A stretch of DNA of 64,000 bases, taken from Arabidopsis thaliana. Lineage: Eukaryota > Streptophyta > Magnoliopsida > Brassicales > Brassicaceae. A program made the translations under genes and the position numbers. Below are positions 60,617-64,000 of the stretch, piece by piece (the stretch's first letter is position 1; every line of letters begins with the position of its first letter). The stretch is from contig NC_003075.7 of the NCBI RefSeq assembly GCF_000001735.4, positions 9,735,001-9,799,000 on the forward strand. The letters are read 5' to 3'. The notes beneath the pieces were generated by a model. It was given only the letters and a program-made list of their open reading frames with translations. It ran no database searches and was not told the origin of the DNA.

Positions 60617-62434
60617 TAGAGATGTTGTGGTGGGTAAAAAAGCCCAGCCCGACCTGAACCCAAAATAAACCCGCCCACCAAAAACTCAACTTTAGAAAAC
60701 CCAAATGGGTTTTTGATTAGTGGGTAAAGCCCGAAAAAAACCTGATTGTTCTGATACTACCCGTGGGTACCCAACTTGATTTTTGTCTTTTTTTCTAGTG
60801 TTTATGTTTAATTACTAATATACTATTATATATATTTTATATCTATATTTTGCTTATAAACTAAACTGGTATGTAAATATATCATGTAAATTTTTTTCAT
60901 AGCAAAATAATAATAATTTGTATGTCAAATTAAACAAGAAAAACTTAAAAAGTAATCAAATATCTGAAAATCAATTTAAAACAAAAATACAACATCTTCT
61001 CATACTCCAGAGCTACTTGCTACCGATGTAGTACCTTCAATTCCATCATCAAAGTATTCTTCAATGTCACCTACAATTAGAAGATATAAATCAACAAATG
61101 AAAAAAAATTAAGTCCAAAAAATTAGACTATTCTTTTTTTATCTTCCAACTCTGCAAAACCACGCAACGAGTTCCTAGTACATAACAAGGCTTGAACATT
61201 TCTCGGAAGAAGGCGGTTTCTGAAAGGGTTTAAAACCCGACCTCCAATACTGAATGATGACTCAGCTGCCACCGTAGTGATTGGAATGCTAAGTATAGCA
61301 GAAGCTAGAGAAGCTAAATCACCATAGCGTTGCCCATCGCCTTTCCAATAGCTTAGAACCTCCATGTTTGTCTACAGATGGGCTGACAATTCGGATTCAA
61401 GTATTTATCTCTAGCTCTAACTTTTTCATACTCAACATACCGAAATGGCAAATCATGGTACACAATAATCTCACTAACCATCTCACGATCTACTTTGTGA
61501 TCATACACAATTTTTTCACTAAGCACTTGAGGTCTCTTTTGACAAATCTGTAAATGACATTTCAAGGCGGATGTTCCCTGACTAATTTCAATGATTAACT
61601 TCTTATCACAATGAATGCAACGACCTCTCTGTTTCCCATCTTCTTCTAATTCTAAGATGGGTCTAAACTCTTTCCAAACATCAGACTTTAAGCGTTTGTT
61701 AGAGTTATATACCGTTGTAGCCGCTTGAGTAGATTGTGTTGCACTTTGAGTTGCTTCTCCTTGAGTTGCTTCTCCTTGAGTTTCAGCCTCCTCATTCATT
61801 GCCAAATACTCATTCTCAGCCTCCAAATGTGCCAATGTTTCTCTAGTTTGTGAATCCATTCTACAAAAAAAAACTCATGAACTTTAATTAGAGAATAAAC
61901 TTGACCATCAATGAACAATAATTAAATCATATAAGTAACAAATTCTGATTAAGAGCAAGTAACGTCACTTTATATACACATACCTAATATCAAATGAAAC
62001 TAGAGTTTGATTTTTCAAGGAGATGACGAGAGACTTACGGCGATGACTCCGGCGGTGAAGACGGCGGTGACTCCGGCGGTGTAGACGGCGGTGACTCCGG
62101 CGGTGACTCTCACGGTGACTTTGACGGAGAGAAGAGGAGAGAAGAGAGAGAGACTGTTGTGGTGGTGGTAGAATTTTGGGGAAGAAAAGGAATTTAGGGT
62201 TTCTCAATAGAATTGGCAATTGGGCTATTGGGCCTTTAACATACTAAAATAATAAGTTAAAACCCACCGGTACCCATAACCCAGTAGGGTAAAACCCGTG
62301 TAAGACTTTAACGAAATGGGACCTGCCCATTTAAAACCCACGTTTTATTTTATACAAAAAGTAGATTAATGGGTTTGAAATTTTAGATGGGTTTCGGGTA
62401 CCCAGTGGGTTTTAACCCATCATTAACATCCCTA
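60617..62434 (-). mobile_element. hAT transposon, internally deleted, 1.8 kb
   Basis: The 8-bp target duplication AAGAGAAA occurs at 60609-60616 and 62435-62442. Imperfect terminal inverted repeats begin TAGAGATGTTG at the left and TAGGGATGTTA read inward from the right. Many GGGTA/ACCCA subterminal motifs lie at both ends, as in hAT superfamily elements. The interior encodes both ends of a BED-finger transposase but lacks its catalytic middle, so the element can only move in trans. A 24-bp repeat (GACTCCGGCGGTGAAGACGG core) occurs twice plus a partial copy at 62045-62110, in the leader. Confidence 0.93.
60999..61859 (-). pseudogene. hAT transposase with central deletion (BED and hATC ends)
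   Basis: The 5' block (ATG 61859 to about 61367) has a Gln/Ala/Thr-rich N-terminus and a BED zinc finger (CIHC at about 83-86, HLQIC downstream). It continues through VSEIIVYHDLPFRYVEYEKVR, then stops at 61353 just after the deletion junction. The 3' block (61365-61123, different frame) is the hATC dimerisation domain ([36 protein letters not shown]). A probable small last exon at 60999-61067 encodes DIEEYFDDG. The DDE catalytic core between the blocks is missing, and the two remaining blocks are two bases out of phase, so no active enzyme is expected. Confidence 0.88.
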
Positions 62435-62442
62435 AAGAGAAA

Positions 62443-63572
62443 TGAGAGATGTAAGAGAAGTGAACCTCTAAAAGTTAAATAGAGGACGAACCCCAAAAGC
62501 TCAACAATTTTTTATTGACGATTACCGTTCATGTCTAAATTTGTGCATTGATATGAAACGACATGTGAGTTACTAGGTGACCATTTGGACTTGATTTTTT
62601 GGACACTCGTCAATATCCTCTATCCACCGCTTTTCAGCCACTAATCTGTAGCCTTTGCAGCAAGTGTTCTGTAACCACCAATTAATATGGACATCATCGT
62701 AACAAAATCACCACATATAGCTTGTTTTTGGGATTGTTCATCTATTAATCAAACATGAAAAGATTCACAAATCTCACCATAACAATCCATAATTCACAAT
62801 CCATAATAAGCCATCCATAATGCACATACCAATAACAAAAGCAGAGCGAGCTACAAACACACTTTTATCCACCAACAAAGATTTACCAAACACATCCATC
62901 AATATTCGATATATCAACTTGGGCTTCTCTATCAGTTTTCAAAGAAATTAAATCCATAACTTCAAAATTTTCAGAAAAAAACATGATTAGCAAACTGTAA
63001 GAGCCTAATCCACTAATTGTTCGATTTAATCGCAAGTAAATTCACGATGAACAGAGACCTCTAATCTCTGTAACATCGTAATATCTAGAATTTCACGGTG
63101 ATATAACAGGAAAAATCAGTAGAGACAATAACAATGAAACTTATTGTTAGAGGATTATGAGAATCGCAAGGATGATGATCATCTTTTTCCTGGGTTTGTT
63201 GTCGTGGATCTCAAACTTGGAGATTATGAGGAGACGACAAATCGAAAGTTTATGGAGATTATATATGGTATAATGAAGATTGGTGATTTCTTATGGAAAG
63301 GAGAGAAAGTTAATGGGAACGACCATAATTTTGTAAGAATTATAGAGAACGACAATGATTTTGAAAGAGAGAATTGAAAATAATGAAAAACAAAAGAATA
63401 TGGAAGAGAAAGATGATAAAAAGAGGATAATTTTTCATCCACACGATCTCAACAATAATGAGTTTAAAATTATTGCGTCATCACTATTTCAGGGGTAAAT
63501 TGGTCCAATTTTCTCTCAAAAAGATGGTAAAGTGTCCACTCCCTTATAAGTGTCTCAAAAGGAATAATATTA
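62443..63572. other. Right half of the transposon-rich tract
   Basis: No clear gene. An open frame at 63144-63377 (GFVVVDLKLGDYEE, MKIGDFLWKGEKV) has no family I recognise. CCATAAT-type short repeats lie at 62785-62825. Confidence 0.35.
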
Positions 63573-63597
63573 TCAAAAAGTGCCTAAACGTGTCACA

Positions 63598-64000
63598 ATC
63601 CCTCTTTTCTATGCAACAGAACAACTGTTCCCGTGTTGTTGTTTTTTAAGATTTCAGATTTCTCGTGTGTTGTCCATGTGGCTCATGTGAGATCCCCACA
63701 CGTAGCAGGAAAAAGATATTGAAGGAAATTGAACTTACCAATACAAAGAAAAACAAAACAGGGTGGATTCATGTTTAAACCAAAAAGGATGATCATCATA
63801 TTATCATAATGTATACACACAAGAAAGAACTCGTAGTAATACAAATTACAAAGTCCAAAAGATGCAAAATAAAGTGTGAAACGAATCCCTAAATCAATTG
63901 TGTACCTGTGCCTAATTCTAAAGCTAGTCATTTTGTTTTGGGCTCAAAAATCAAAAACCAAAACTCATTGCATAATCTAGTTCACTACTTATTACAACAT
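63598..64000. other. Flank of the next gene outside the window
   Basis: GTGAGATCCCCACACGTAGC near 63689-63708 and AT-rich DNA after it. No coding frame with convincing composition. It probably belongs to the flank of the next gene to the right. Confidence 0.35.

Larger units (their letters stand above)
59415..63597. mobile_element. Possible large TIR transposon remnant enclosing the hAT element
   Basis: The left end (59418-59480) carries GTTGAGGCACTTTT, GCACTTTACA and GACACTTTTTTG. The right end (63520-63595), read on the opposite strand, carries CGTTTAGGCACTTTTTGA, GAGACACTTATA and GGACACTTTACC. Both ends thus share an iterated CACTTT motif in inverted orientation, followed inward by long T/C-rich tracts. 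I could not define a target duplication or a transposase outside the hAT insertion, so the call is tentative (Mutator-like or similar). Confidence 0.38.

Noticed and set aside
61965-62219. Minus-strand frame rich in SHRRLHRR repeats
   Set aside because: Translation of the 24-bp CGGCGGTGA repeat in the transposase leader; low complexity, not a protein domain.
1-64000. CRISPR arrays, bacterial operons, integrons, phage or attachment sites
   Set aside because: Gene structure is plant nuclear with spliceosomal introns throughout; no regularly spaced palindromic repeats or prokaryotic genes seen.

Overview
The window reads as Arabidopsis thaliana nuclear DNA, and I place it on chromosome 4 around loci At4g17450 to At4g17590. 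The evidence is short GT-AG introns in AT-rich intergenic DNA, plus several predicted proteins that I recognise as exact Arabidopsis products: HAT1, ERF6, ERF1A, UCH3, RABD2c, G3Pp4 and GATA26. Locus names come from memory and were not checked by search. I rebuilt exons by hand from splice consensus, frame and family similarity. Wherever I give an amino-acid length, the exon sum is a multiple of three.

Layout. 1-2740: Ty1/copia retrotransposon on the minus strand, cut by the window edge, with gag-protease-integrase open, a tRNA-Met primer site and a probable LTR. 4862-5983: HAT1 (+). 7922-13892: three tandem palmitoyl-protein thioesterase-like genes (-), with a decayed copy of their last exon. 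14992-16201: PPPDE/DeSI-type peptidase (-). 17973-18821 and 24405-25211: divergent stress ERF genes ERF6 (-) and ERF1A (+), separated by 5.6 kb that holds a 3 x 112 bp tandem array and a SINE-like element. 26894-28813: non-autonomous Helitron. 29376-31315: DUF239/neprosin-like gene (-). 32114-33648: UCH3 (-), followed by a partial UCH3 pseudogene at 34020-35330.

36496-47000 is the dense housekeeping part: RGG mRNA-binding protein (+), RABD2c (-), a small glycine-rich protein (+), glycerol-3-phosphate permease G3Pp4 (-) and plastid ribosomal protein L19 (+). Most of the promoters here are short and bidirectional and carry GGCCCA/TGGGCC motifs. 47508-48644: F-box/DUF295 gene (-). 49329-51974: GATA26 (-). 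54789-56145: Bax inhibitor-1 paralogue (-) with suspicious exon phases. 56594-58259: broken ALMT gene (-) with a retroelement insertion in its first intron. 59415-63597: transposon-rich tract with an internally deleted hAT element that has perfect 8-bp target duplications, apparently nested in an older element.

The order HAT, thioesterases, DeSI, ERF pair, RGG, RABD2, L19, GATA and BI-1 matches a block I recall on chromosome 5 (At5g47xxx; HAT2, ERF5/ERF2, RABD2b, GATA27, AtBI1). The segment is therefore best understood as one half of a whole-genome-duplication pair in which some members (BI-1, ALMT, the UCH3 copy) are decaying. I found no CRISPR arrays, rRNA, intact tRNA or operon-like prokaryotic features, and nothing that amounts to an undescribed functional system. 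The notable items are structural: nested transposons, gene remnants and unusual splice arrangements.
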